From Reticulitermes speratus (lineage: Eukaryota; Arthropoda; Insecta; Blattodea; Rhinotermitidae): DNA of 64,000 bases. The notes under the pieces are model-generated. The model was not told the DNA's origin. It did no database searches and saw nothing but the letters and a program-made list of their open reading frames with translations. Each line of letters starts with the position of its first letter. Position 1 is the stretch's first letter. The position numbers and the translations under genes are program-made. Location: assembly GCA_021186555.1 (NCBI GenBank), contig JAJKFL010000004.1, positions 8,794,001 to 8,858,000 of the forward strand, given 5' to 3'. This document shows positions 51,758 through 63,180 of this stretch, piece by piece.

Positions 51758-53595
51758 ACTTGTAACTGAAGTGCAGTTTTGTCTTGTGCGTGAGAGTTGA
51801 TGCTATTATTTTGTGTTGCAGTATTTCGGTTAGAGCTGTGTATGACTTTGACTTTAGACCTTATAAACTGAACATCTAACAAAGGACAGCCTGTGAAAAG
51901 GGTTAAAGTTGTACGTGTTAAGTAGGTGAATCGTCAGCTTTCGAGCTTTCGAAGAGGCACAGTTGAGATCTTTGTTTTTGTTTGATATTGTGGTCCGTTA
52001 CTGGATGTTTGTTCTCCAGGGTTTTGAGACCGTCTGGTGTCCTTCAGGGGTCAATGGTCCAGTGAAGAATCACCTATGTAAACAATCAGCAGTAGAGTAA
52101 AGTCTAATTTTATCTTTTTGTCGAGCGGACGAAATTACAGCAAAGTACTGTGGTGTATCAGTGACAACAGTAAAAGGAAATGTAACGAGAGAATTGACGG
52201 AAGCCCTGTGCATGCCCCAGGTAAGGAGACGCCTCGAAAACCTGAGTCTGGTGGTTTTGTTTTGTGCGTGATCAAAGGAACATTATTGGGCTTCTATTAT
52301 CAAAAGAAGGTTGTTCCATCTTGTACTGTCATCTTGTGAGGTCAATTGAAGATGTGGATTATAAAACGGGCGGATTTGGATCGCATTATCAAACAGAAAT
52401 TAAGAGGTTTTTTTTCTGGATACGAAGAGGATGGGGTAGTGTCGTTTGGAGGTACGAAGTCAGGTTACTTAAACCCTGGGCTAGCATATCCGCCGGATTA
52501 GCCTCTCAGTATGTACATAAAACTCAATAATATTTCAATTTTTTTTAATGTAAATAGAACATAAAGGGCTAAATTGAGAAATCCCATCAGCATAAATCGT
52601 AATATTTTGATAACACTAACGTGTAATTTGTCAGTTGACTCGTATTTGTTTAAAAAATATGTTATTCAGTGATAACACTATGTTTTTGACAGGTTCTGTA
52701 TATTCCCACAGCAAGTGTAGCGCAGATATAAGGGAACGTACGCACATTGTCAAGGTCATAGTCGTTTTCGTGAGTCACTCAAGTAGATTGCTGCACAATT
52801 ACTACATTTTACTTCCCTCCATCTTGGGATGGATCGTCCGATATTTGAAGTCAGTAACGGCCAGTCACATCTCCTATCCTAAACACGGTTACAGTTCTAG
52901 TCAGCTCTACAGATTCACCATTTTTAGTAGACAGATACCGCAAATGACGTCATTGAGAGAGCCTGTTGTGTAATACAGTTTTTCTTTCCGAAACGTGGCG
53001 AACATTACCGTATAATTTCGGGGTTGAACAGAGCGGTTAGCTATATGGTTTGAGGACTTGCAAGTTCGGGCGAACCCACCTCACATACGAATGACTGACT
53101 GCCTCTTTCCCTCATGAATAATGCGACAAACAGCAGGCCATTTGATCGAGAGGCTACACACCAAATGTCGTCACATCAAACTGTCCGGCAAACTACAATT
53201 TGTGTCTCACAGGGAGGCAAAGGGAGCGAGCAGGTAGGCAGATATTCAACTGTACAGGGCTTTCGTTACAGGGGGAAGAACACACTTCACGCCTGTGGGC
53301 TCACATCTCACGCAGTAAGGTTCTCGCTGATAGTCGCTCAGCTAGTCAAGAATATCTCTGCGGCATAAATTTCATTACCTCTGCCACTGATTCCTCCTGA
53401 TATATCTCCGTGAAATATATTTAATATTGTCCTGTATTGTAAGTAAGGATAAATTTAGTCTTTACTGATTCTGCTTAAAGAGCGCAGTCTCAGACCGTTA
53501 TGGAACAGTTGTCGCGTGTTCGAAACCCGCTGGAACCATTTATGTACTTCTGTTTGTGTTTGTTGATTTGCGTTGATCGAAAAAAGATTTCAAAT
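51758..53595. other. Unassigned; minor L-A trace at about 53338
   Basis: CAGCTAGTCAAGAATATCTC hints at an L-A end. Frames at 52118-52339, 52264-52530 and 52635-52973 show no recognised domain. This is one of the larger stretches without visible repeats. Confidence 0.45.
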
Positions 53596-53603
53596 TAAGA
53601 ATA

Positions 53604-54620
53604 TTTGAATAAGATATTAGGAGAGCAGTAAGAATAAAGAGTAGTGTTTGAATAAGATATTAGGATAGTAGTAAGAAATAAAAGAGTAGGTGTTTAAATA
53701 AGATATTAGGATAGTAGTAAGAAATAAAAGAGTAGGTGTTTGAATAAGATATTAGGATAGTAGTAAGAAATAAAAGAGTAGGTGTTTGAATACGATATTA
53801 GGATAGTAGTAAGAAATAAAAGAGTAGGTGTTTGAATAAGATATTAGGATAGTAGTAAGAAATAAAAGAGTAGGTGTTTGAATACGATATTAGGATAGTA
53901 GTAAGAAATAAAAGAGTAGGTGTTTGAATAAGATATTAGGATAGTAGTAAGAAATAAAAGAGTAGGTGTTTGAATAAGATATTAGGATAGTAGTAAGAAA
54001 TAAAAGAGTAGGTGTTTGAATAAGATATTAGGATAGTAGTAAGAAATAAAAGAGTAGGTGTTTGAATAAGATATTAGGATAGTAGTAAGAAATAAAAGAG
54101 TAGGTGTTTGAATAAGATATTAGGATAGTAGTAAGAAATAAAAGAGTAGGTGTTTGAATAAGATATTAGGATAGTAGTAAGAAATAAAAGAGTAGGTGTT
54201 TGAATAAGATATTAGGATAGTAGTAAGAAATAAAAGAGTAGGTGTTTGAATAAGATATTAGGATAGTAGTAAGAAATAAAAGAGTAGGTGTTTGAATAAG
54301 ATATTAGGATAGTAGTAAGAAATAAAAGAGTAGGTGTTTGAATAAGGTATTAGGATAGTAGTAAGAAATAAAAGAGTAGGTGTTTGAATAAGATATTAGG
54401 ATAGTAGTAAGAAATAAAAGAGTAGGTGTTTGAATAAGATATTAGGATAGTAGTAAGAAATAAAAGAGTAGGTGTTTGAATAAGATATTAGGATAGTAGT
54501 AAGAAATAAAAGAGTAGGTGTTTGAATAAGATATTAGGATAGTAGTAAGAAATAAAAGAGTAGGTGTTTGAATAAGATATTAGGATAGTAGTAAGAAATG
54601 AAGAGTATGTGTTTGGATAA
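53604..54620. repeat. 46-bp satellite, about 22 copies, highly homogeneous
   Basis: The unit is GTTTGAATAAGATATTAGGA, TAGTAGTAAGAAATAAAAGA, GTAGGT. Interior copies are almost identical, with a few single-base variants (for example AATACGATAT in two copies). Diverged units mark both edges. Confidence 0.96.
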
Positions 54621-54712
54621 TGTATTAGAAGTTTATAAAGAAACTAATCTACTTTCACATTTCTAAATAATTGAAATCCAAATTTTCTGTACTTATTTCC
54701 CTGGAAGTATAT
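54621..54712. other. Unassigned spacer
   Basis: AT-rich, nothing recognised. Confidence 0.4.
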
Positions 54713-54800
54713 CGGCCGGGACGTGAAATGACTCATTAGCATGTGGTACCAAGATTACGGTCTATGAATGAGTGGAGCTGTACCTCTATGCAGGGTAAAA
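54713..54800 (+). mobile_element. SINE family V fragment, old
   Basis: ATCGGCCGGGACGTGAAATG and GAGTGGAGCTGTACCTCTAT keep the V order but are diverged. Confidence 0.6.
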
Positions 54801-55344
54801 TTATAAAAGTCATGACAAGACCGCAAATGGTGTACTGCGTGACGCATTAAATACACTTTGCCAAGGTGTCATTTACTTTCAAAATATCACACGGTTTTGC
54901 GATACACCTGCAAATGTAATTCCATTTCCGCCCATAAGAAAAGCGCGGCCTTCCCTACGCCGATTTTCTCGGAATCCAAAAAAAAAAAGCTCGACAGCAT
55001 TATATTCAGATCTGTTATTCCAAATTTCTCCTCAATCTTACAATAAATGTGGAGGGTACGAAACACAAAGTAAAGTATCGCTTTCAGTGCGTCCATTTTG
55101 AGGAAACCTTTCATCGCTCAGTAAGTTCCCTATTACATCTCAAGTACGGAATTGTATCCAAATCGGAAGAAACATTTACGTCCCTCAGCAAGTTGTGGCT
55201 TACATAGCACCGATTTTCACGAAACTGGCGCTTGCTCTACAGCTATTTTTAAAGAACACACGTTTAGGCTGCTGCGTATGGAATTCCAGAACTACAAGTT
55301 CTGACGTCACAGATTGATTTGTATTACCTTGTAGCGTGTCGTGA
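54801..55344. other. Unassigned DNA
   Basis: Nothing recognised. Confidence 0.4.
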
Positions 55345-56030
55345 CATTTTAAGTGAAGCTACCAACATTTTGAGTGAAGCTACAAAATAAGTGAAGCTAC
55401 CAACGTTTTAAATGAAGCTACCAGATTTTTAGTGAAGCTATCAACTTTTTAAATGAAGCTACAAACTTTTTTGGTGAAGCTACAGACTTTTTTAGTGAAG
55501 CTACCAACTTTTTAAATGAAGCTACAAACTTTTTGGTGAAGCTACAGACTTTTTTTATTGAAGCTGCCAACTTTTTAAATGAAGCTACAAACTTTTTTGT
55601 GAAGCTACAGACTCTATTAATGAAGCTACCAATATTTTAGTGAAGCTACCAACTTTTTAAATGAAGCTACAAACTTTTTGGTGAAGTTACAGACTATTTT
55701 TATTGAAGCTTCCAACATTTTAGTGAAGCTACCAACTTTTTAAATGAAGCTACAAACTTTTTGGTGAAGCTACAGACTTCTTTTTATTGAAGCTACCAAC
55801 ATTTTAGTGAAGCTACCAACATGTTAATGAGGCTACAAACTTATTAAATGAAGCTACAAACTTTTTGGTGAAGCTACAGACTTTTTTATTGAAGCTACCA
55901 ACTTTTTAAATGAAAGTACAGACTTTTTTAGTGATGCTACAAACTTTTTATTGAAGCTACGAAGTTTTTAAGTAAGGCTACCACCATTTTAAGTAGCGCT
56001 ACAAACACCGTAAGTGAAGCTACGCCCCGC
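55345..56030. repeat. About 20-bp tandem repeat with conserved GAAGCTAC
   Basis: Roughly 33 units of the form GTGAAGCTACCAACTTTTTA, with GAAGCTAC nearly invariant and the T-rich linker variable in length and sequence. It is followed by a (TA)n at about 56063-56082. Confidence 0.94.
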
Positions 56031-56082
56031 AGGCAACCCCTGTCTGTCTCTATCTCTCTATCTATATATATATATATATATA

Positions 56083-58355
56083 TGTTTAGCCAACTAATGC
56101 ATTCCGTAAATCTGCCGCCGCATAAAAACAGTATTTTCTATTAATTATTCAAGATTTCTAAGAAGCCACGTAACATTCATTTTCCCTTTTTAGATCCACT
56201 GATGCTGTCGGTATCTAACTGGGATATTTTTAATGCTTTGTAAGAGAGCTCTGAATTTGTTAAACCTACTCATGTTACTTCAGGATCAGTGCCGCATGTT
56301 GACTTAAACATCCAGAGAAATTCACATACTTGTAGACGGAATGTATTTTTGTACTTTAACGCTGATGTGAGATGTGCGATTGAATTATAATGGTTTAGTT
56401 TTAAAAGCTATATTATAGACCGGACGGAGGCACACAGGAATACTGAAATTAAAGAAGTTCCAAATGAACATATTTGTTCTTTTTAATTTATGTTTGATTT
56501 ATTTAAACCTTTGGAATCGACATTGTTCTTGTGAGTTCCAAAAGTCTTGTCCAAATTAATTTTCCAGAAAATCTCTCATCTTCAAAGTTCAAAAGCAGCC
56601 ACTAGATAACAGGAGCTTAGGGAAAACCAACATTAAACACTGTAAAATAACGTGTCGATTTGAGCTCGACATTTCACCTTGTACAACGGAAAGTGTTGTC
56701 GAGTCTAACTCGACATTAGACTAATAACTGTTAAGGATACTTTGTATTACTCATATTATACAGGATGATTAAAATGATATTAATGCTGACATAGAATTTT
56801 CTGTTATATGGATTCGGGTCCGAATAAACTTCTGAAGTGACAACTAAGCTAAGTTTCTTTGGAGGGACGAAGTTGGCAGCCTGGAGTGATGTTTATCGTA
56901 CACAGTGGAGACGCTGAGACTGTTTCCATGACCAAAACGTTTGTGAGTGGGCCCCAGTATAGGCCTAAGAGATAACGTTTTCTAAATTACTGTACAGGCG
57001 CTCCAATGAGGTGAAGGTGGCGGAAGAATTCTGCTGGGTGTTAACAGGCGGCGGAGCTGTCATGCTGCGGCCGATCAGGTTCCAGTTTGTTGGAGTTTGG
57101 ATTTAAACTGTACTTCCTTGTAAACACATGATTGACCGTATGATTATTCAATTCCGACTGGCGTCGGATCTTCCGGAATGTAACTACTGCGGACGTCGGG
57201 GAGTTTCCGTATTGTCAAATAATAGAACTGCAGTTTAAGTGGAAATGATGTGAAAGTAAGCTGTTGTGTCCTGATTTAAATTCTCCGTCGAAATTATCCT
57301 GATGGAACTGAGGAAAACATCTAATGTATGAGTGCCGTCGGTCTCAGATCAAGATTTGAAGTAGGACTGTTTACTGATCAACCGCGAAATTTGGTCAAAT
57401 GAAAAGTTTGTAAAATAGGCAGGCCAAACCATGTAGCCTAAATTGGCTTCAAACTGACTAGCTGAGGGAAGCAAATTGCGATCGAAATATAAATAAGCTT
57501 GTTTCATAATGAGTAAAAAATCTTTCTTCTCTCACTATCGAGATGGACGCAGACTTCAGTAAATATTCTTCTGTTCCTATATATTTTGTTTCGCTAACAG
57601 CCTGGTCTTAAGACCACGGCAAGGGTTCTCGAAGTGTGAGTTGTGGTGCTTCAGATTTTCAGAACGTCCGGTTTACGGTATTCTGGGATTTGACGCCGGC
57701 AATCGGAAGAAAATTGTCTCCTTCATCAGGGTTGTAAACTGTATTGAGCAGGGAATAATTTACATAAGGGATAAAGCAACGCTTTTCAAGATCACCAGTA
57801 CCATTGATTCTTTCAAAGCCTTGACCCCGGCGCTTCGTTCCCTGCATATCGTCCGTTTCTCACATATGAGCTCTGTTCTACAGACCACAGACCACGAGAT
57901 GATCTCCGCGGGATGTTGGCGTGTCTGGCGCGGTGCGGAGGACTGCTGGTTATAGGTGGGGAATACTGGACTGCTACCGACAGGAGCGACAGTTCAGCTA
58001 CTACTACACAGACTGAAAACATCCAGCAATTCGAGTAGCGTGTAGTGAGCGAGTGTACTGTGCGAATGCTTTCAGTATGGGTAGTAGCATCTTTTCATTT
58101 ACGACGAAATGTTGCGCATGCGCATCTATCGCATTACTAGCATGGATCATCTTCTGGTCTGTGGACAGTACTTTGAACATGAAAGTAGTAGATTTGGCAC
58201 AATGCTTTGGTACCAAAGTGCCCAACTTCGCATCACATAGGACCGTAGACATAACCCTTTGAAACACCCAGACATATATAATTATATTTTTCATGTGCTA
58301 TTCTTACGATAAAGAGCTCTAGAGGACTAGTCTAGGTAGTGGAGACGCGGCATCT
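56083..58355. other. Unassigned DNA
   Basis: A 104-codon plus frame (57641-57955) and a 96-codon minus frame (58004-58294) are open, but I recognise no domain. They could be parts of unfamiliar repeats. GTCGAGTCTAACTCGAC at about 56697-56713 is a small palindrome. Confidence 0.4.
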
Positions 58356-58368
58356 TTTGAGGTAAAAA

Positions 58369-58642
58369 AAGAGTTTTACCCTATATCATGCCATGAAGAC
58401 AGAGGGGAAGTAGAGGTATAGCTCTACTCTTTCTTCAACCTCGGCCCTAGATGGGTGTGGATGATCATCGCCACGCCCCGGCCACTTTGCCCTCGGGAAA
58501 AAGACCCGGTATAGGACACTGGGTGGGCCTCAGGGCCGGTCTGGACGGTTGCGGAATATCTCGTCCCCACCGGAGTACGAACCCAAGCCGTACAGCACGT
58601 AGGGTGTCGCTATACCGACTACGTTATTCCGGCCGCACATTG
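58369..58642 (-). mobile_element. SINE family V, full-length with 13-bp TSD
   Basis: Perfect TTTGAGGTAAAAA repeats at 58356-58368 and 58643-58655 bound the element. On the minus strand the head has a tRNA-like GTCGGTATAGCGACACCCTA and the B-box-like TTGGGTTCGTACTCCGG, then the V body. This is the reference full copy of V in the window. Confidence 0.9.
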
Positions 58643-58655
58643 TTTGAGGTAAAAA

Positions 58656-59188
58656 CTGCATTTTTAAATAATATTGAAATGAGTTTGAGGCTTAGTATTC
58701 ACCGCCGACATAACACCAAGCCTCATAACGCGGTCTAATTTCATGGTCTCATTCATTCGTCCCTCCGTCTATCCATCCAGCCATCAATCCATTTATAGAG
58801 CCATGTTTGAATCCATTCCTTCATGTCATCAAAAATGTTAGCCTTCGCACACTTTTGCTACAAGGCCCTGTCACCTTTTCTTTAGTCGTATCTGTGGACT
58901 TCCGGATGATTAAACATGCCACAAAAGTTACCAGAGTGTTGACACAGTTCGTTCACAGACTGGTCTAAAAATGAAATTTCTAGTGTCGCTAAGAATTCAA
59001 CGCAGCACACCCGTGTTTATCGTCAAGCGCTACAGATAACAGACATTGAAAATACAGATGTGATTAGTCAGGAGCCCCTGCAGCAGTAGAGCCGGGTACT
59101 TACCCGGTAACATTTATTGAACGCCCTGATTTACACGGAGCTCTAATAAATAAAAAGTAGCTCGTTTGGCTATTGAAGTTTAAAGAAT
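58656..59188. other. Unassigned DNA
   Basis: Nothing recognised. Confidence 0.4.
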
Positions 59189-59190
59189 TA

Positions 59191-59373
59191 CAGTCGAACC
59201 CGGTTATAACGACATCGGTTGATGCGACACCTCGTGTATAACGTCAGGTATTCTGTGGTACCAATTAATTCCTAACTGTTAATCATAACATAGCTCCCTG
59301 TTAGAAAAACACTCGTTTATAACGACATAAAGTATTCAGTTTTTTTTCGTGTCGTTATAACCGAGTCCCACTG
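59191..59373. mobile_element. MITE, 183 bp, copy 2
   Basis: Termini CAGTCGAACCCGGTTATAAC and the inverted GTTATAACCGAGTCCCACTG, with a TA on each side (59189-59190, 59374-59375). It shares its interior with the copy at 19644. Confidence 0.88.
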
Positions 59374-59375
59374 TA

Positions 59376-61108
59376 TTTGTGTATAGTACAAGCAAAGAAT
59401 TAACCGTGAATTTAAATTCAAATTGACGGTCCAAAAATTGTAAAAACTGGTTATATAAACTACAAACTAACCAGAGAGAATATTTAGTTGCGTTACATGT
59501 TCTGGTTTTTTTCTGTTGCTTGTATTAATGTAGATGAAACAAGACAGACAGTGTACGTATATCGTAACATTGAGGCGCGTTCGCGTAACCATTGTTGCCG
59601 TGGAAAAGCAGTGCGTATTAAATATTACGAGTGTGTCTTTGGCCTTCGTTATCAAGCATGCAATGCGCATGCGCCATATTACATTGTCATATGTGGCTTG
59701 TCTGGCTCTGTCATATTTTTTCACATTATCTCGAAAAGGTCACGATTTTCGGGGAAAAAATTATTGGACATAAGTGTTTTAATTTAATCGACTAATTTTA
59801 TCTGAAACATTTCTCATTCTAAGAAGAATTGAGCGAGATATTATGATAAATGTACATAGGTCTTTATGTAAAGTATCCATTATTCTTGTCAGATTTTAAT
59901 GAAACTTTAATTTTCGTGTCAGATTTTCGAAAAAAATACTCAAATTTCAAATTTCGTGAAAATCCGTCCGGTGGAAGCCGAGTTTTTGCATGCGGGCAGA
60001 CGGACAGACAGACACGACGCATCTAATAGTCGCGTTTCGCAATTTTGCGAAAAGTGCCTGCATATCGTTCCCCGTTGGTCGAATTTTACTTTGGGAGGAG
60101 TTTTTTTTTTTGCAACCCGGGCGCACCCAACGCACCGACTTTGAGCCTCATGTGTAACACCTATGTTTACATATGCTCCGAATTACCTGTTAAGTGTCGC
60201 CATTATCCATGCTAATACAACACTTGTTTGTTGGAAACGTACTTGCTGTTAGCAATAGGAAGTGAGTTACCATGACGACGTAAGCTTTCATGGAATGTAT
60301 TTTACAGTATATAGGTTCATTTGGCGTGAAATGTTAGTTCGCTGGCAACCTTGTAATTTGTGCTGTCTGCCTGAATTGTGTATTGAATAATATAGTCATT
60401 GTACCATGTAATTGGATTCCATAGTATTATAAGGGTTTATTACACAGTTATTGTTTGATAATGATATGTCAACTGTTCCGCGTAAAACTGGCATTTAGAC
60501 TGTGCCTATTTGATGTAATATAATATGCAGATTCTTTCGTTGTTAAAAGTTCAGGTATGTTACGTGTGTTTTGCTACAAGCTACATTCGAAATCGTTGTC
60601 TTTAAAACAGTAGTTATGTTAAGTGGGTCCCTGTCTTAGGTTACGAATTAAGACAGCGTCTAGCAGACATGGAGTGTGGCTGCGAATATATTGAATAAGA
60701 AGTAGCGGACAGCCGACAAGGGGTGGTACTCCAGCTTGGTGTTTGGGCGTGGTATTAATGTTGCTTAGGAGCGCGGTCATGGGCTGGTTCTTGAAACAGA
60801 AAATGTATATGAAATTTGTGACTTGAAATGTCAGAATTGCCTATACGCCACGTTTATTGAAGCATTTGCAAGGAAATTGGCTAAGTAGATTTTGATCGGG
60901 AAACCTTAAGGTAGGATACCGCTGAGGTAACGTGGTCTGGAACGGTGCAGAACGCTTAAATTGATCTTAAATAAACAGAGCGGGAAGAAGCATGTGGCAA
61001 GCTGTTCAGAATGCAGTAATGAACATTCTGGTTCTGTAAACTAGAGAAATGTTTATAGTAGCTTAGTGATTATTAACGTCTTAAAAAAGGACTCTGCGAT
61101 ATGGAGTT
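59376..61108. other. Unassigned; dispersed repeat at about 59880-60140
   Basis: ATCCGTCCGGTGGAAGCCGA and GACGGACAGACAGACACGAC form a known-looking insect dispersed repeat style, also hinted at near 29.9 and 45.3 kb. Frames here are short and unsupported. Confidence 0.45.
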
Positions 61109-61111
61109 AAC

Positions 61112-61355
61112 TGTCGCGCGGTCTAAGGCGTGGGTCTGCGGCCGCTCGCTTGCTGGGATTGCGGGTTCGAATCCCGCTGAGGGCATGGATGTGTGTCTCT
61201 TATGATTGTTGTGTGTTGTCAGGTAGAGGTCTCTGCGACGGGCTGGTCACTCGTCCAAAGGAGTCCTACCGAGTGTGGTGTGTCTGATTGTGATCGCGAA
61301 GCCTTGATAATGAGGTGGCTCTGGCCCACTAGGGGCTGTTGCGCGATGGGAAAAA
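61112..61355 (+). mobile_element. SINE X, nearly full-length
   Basis: The head from GCGCGGTCTAAGGCGTGGGT, an intact B box GGGTTCGAATCCCGC, the body, and the end GGGGCTGTTGCGCGATGGGA plus A-rich tail. Only the first ~15 bp of the head is lost. Confidence 0.9.
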
Positions 61356-61669
61356 ATACAATATCATCGACTAATTAATTCCACGCCTACTGGTTTACTA
61401 TTTTCTTGTTCTACTTTAGTGTTGCGAAAATATTTCGGTCGTGTTCAGTCATCTTTATTTCTATCCCCAGCGAATAAATCAACCTGCATTTCAGGCGTGT
61501 GGTATACCATTCATGCCCGGAACATCGATTTCGCTTATGCATACTCAGTGAAGGTGTGTGTATTTTTGTAGTTTTGTGAGACATCCTTCAAAAGAATCCA
61601 CTTATGTTGATAAAATGGGATTATTCTTTTTTTTATGTTGTTTATACCGTGCATATTCTTATAATTAAT
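61356..61669. other. Unassigned DNA
   Basis: TACCGTGCATATTCTT at about 61645-61660 resembles the PLE ORF-start block in reverse. Otherwise nothing. Confidence 0.35.
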
Positions 61670-61670
61670 A

Positions 61671-62455
61671 TACGAGGGCTAGTCAAAAAAGAGTGAGAAT
61701 GAATTTATTACTCAGCAAATACGTTAGGCAGAGTCCAACTTGATATGGTATTTTTCAAAGTAGTCCCCATCGAGCTGTATGCACTTGGTCCAACGTGTCT
61801 GCCAGTCCTGGAAGACGTGCTGGAACCCATTTTTTGACATCGTCTTCAGAACCGCCTCCGCCCTCTTCAGAACGGCCGTTGAGGAGTCGAAACGCTAGCC
61901 CCGCAGCTCCGATTTCAGGCGAGGAAACAGAAAAAAGTCACACGGAGAAAGGTCCGGGCTGTACGGAGGGTGCGGCACACATTCGATGTTTTTTCGGGCA
62001 GTGACAGTTTTGAAGACCCTGGCCGAACACATCCGACGAAAACGCCCTGAGCTGCATCCATCTCGTTGGCGCCTACACCACGATAATGCACGCCCTCACG
62101 TTTCGAACGTTGTTGCCCAGTATTTAGCCCGAAAAAACATCGAATGTGTGCCGCACCCTCCGTACAGCCCGGGCCTTGCTCCGTGTGACTTTTTTCTGTT
62201 TCCTCGCCTGAAATCGGAGCTGCGGGGCCAGCGTTTCGACTCCTCAACGGCCGTTCTGAAGAGGGCGGAGGCGGTTCTGAAGACGATGTCAAAAAATGGG
62301 TTCCATCACGTCTTCCAGGACTGGCAGACACGTTGGACCAAGTGCATACAGCTCGATGGGGACTACTTTGAAAAAGACCATATCAAGTTGGACTCTGCCT
62401 AACGTATTTGCTGAGTAATAAATTCATTCTCACTCTTTTTTGACTAGCCCTCGTA
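61671..62455 (+). mobile_element. Fold-back mariner derivative
   Basis: Termini CGAGGGCTAGTCAAAAAAGA with flanking TA on both sides. Arms 61671-61999 and 62127-62455 (329 bp each) are near-perfect inverted copies of a mariner 3' half, joined by a 127-bp spacer that belongs to the right-hand copy. It could be mobilised in trans, but it encodes no complete transposase. Confidence 0.9.
62001..62402 (+). pseudogene. Mariner transposase C-terminal half
   Basis: The open frame reads TVLKTLAEHIRRKRPELHPS, LHHDNARPHVSN, then PPYSPGLAPCDFFLFPRLKS and ends IQLDGDYFEKDHIKLDSA. HDNARPH carries the second catalytic Asp, and the Asp in APCDFF, 34 residues on, is the third (D34D pattern of mariner). The N-terminal DNA-binding domains and the first catalytic Asp are missing, replaced by the inverted copy. 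Frames at 61795-62004 (+) and 61915-62331 (-) are antisense or inverted shadows. Confidence 0.9.
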
Positions 62456-62469
62456 TTAACTAAGTTATT

Positions 62470-62710
62470 CACTTAATAAAATACATTCATAAGTTTAAAA
62501 CTCCTATAAAACTCCTGCATATTTCGGCACAGAGGTGCCATCATGAGGAATTTGTTCTGACAAAGGAGTATAAAGCCTATACCTAGTTAAGCGTGCTGTC
62601 CTTATAATCCTTTGTTATAATAACTCCCTGATAATGGCACCTCGGTGCCGAAACATGTAGGAATTTTATAGGAGTTTTATACTTCTGAATGTATTTTATT
62701 AACTGCATAA
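62470..62710. mobile_element. Inverted PLE fragment pair
   Basis: Arms at about 62473-62552 and 62626-62702 are inverted copies (AATAAAATACATTCA outer). The left has a broken core (CTCATGA on the minus strand, G5 to C), and the right has CTGATAA (G8 to A). GGCACC/GGTGCC stems and GAAACATGTAGG survive in the right arm. Confidence 0.68.
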
Positions 62711-62715
62711 GTTGG

Positions 62716-63080
62716 TTAATGTATTAATTACGGGATTATTCTCTCTGAACTTTGGGTAGATACACAGTTGTAACACGTTCATTGCCGGTATTTAAATCCC
62801 CGAGGGTGTTAAATTGCCAGGGATTTTTTGAATGTTAAATAGTTAATTTATCAACATAAAACATAAGGGAATCGTCTAAGAAGTAAACAACCAGGTACTG
62901 CAGCCAGGTGTCTCCACCCTACAAAACCTGGAATTGGTTGAGAGACAAATGTTTGGAGACACATTTTGTGTAGATTTTATGTAATAACATACTGCATTTT
63001 AACATATGTATTTTAAACTGTAAAATCAGTGACTACGACATTTACCATTCAGATACACGATGTACACTGCAAATGTCTAT
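62716..63080. other. Unassigned, partly PLE-adjacent
   Basis: Nothing recognised before the hammerhead motif. Confidence 0.4.
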
Positions 63081-63087
63081 ATACGTT

Positions 63088-63180
63088 GACTCCCTGATGA
63101 TGGCTGAAATGGTCAGCCGAAACATGTAGGAGTGTAAAAATAAATTTATTGTGCAGTTGTTGGTGATAAAAACCTTACAT
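63088..63180 (+). mobile_element. PLE pseudo-LTR fragment
   Basis: The hammerhead motif at 63089-63133 is followed by the typical tail AATAAATTTATTGTGCAGTT and GTTGGTG. It has no coding sequence. Confidence 0.6.
63089..63133 (+). ncRNA. Hammerhead ribozyme motif, best-formed copy
   Basis: Stem I ACTCC (63089-63093) pairs with GGAGT (63129-63133) over five base pairs. The core is CTGATGA (63094-63100), extra T, stem II GGCTGA/TCAGCC (six pairs), GAAA (63119-63122), CAT and GTA (63126-63128). All conserved core residues are intact. ACATGT is self-complementary, as in dimeric PLE hammerheads. Confidence 0.8.

Noticed and set aside
53604-54620. CRISPR-like regular repeat array
   Set aside because: Units are contiguous with no unique spacers, and the DNA is clearly animal. 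It is a satellite. The same applies to the other minisatellites.
56083-58355. Possible host exons in a repeat-poor stretch
   Set aside because: Open frames of about 100 codons exist, but I see no domain and no convincing splice-bounded coding pattern.
61915-62331. 138-residue minus frame
   Set aside because: It is the antisense of the mariner arm and mirrors the frame 61795-62004 because the arms are inverted copies.
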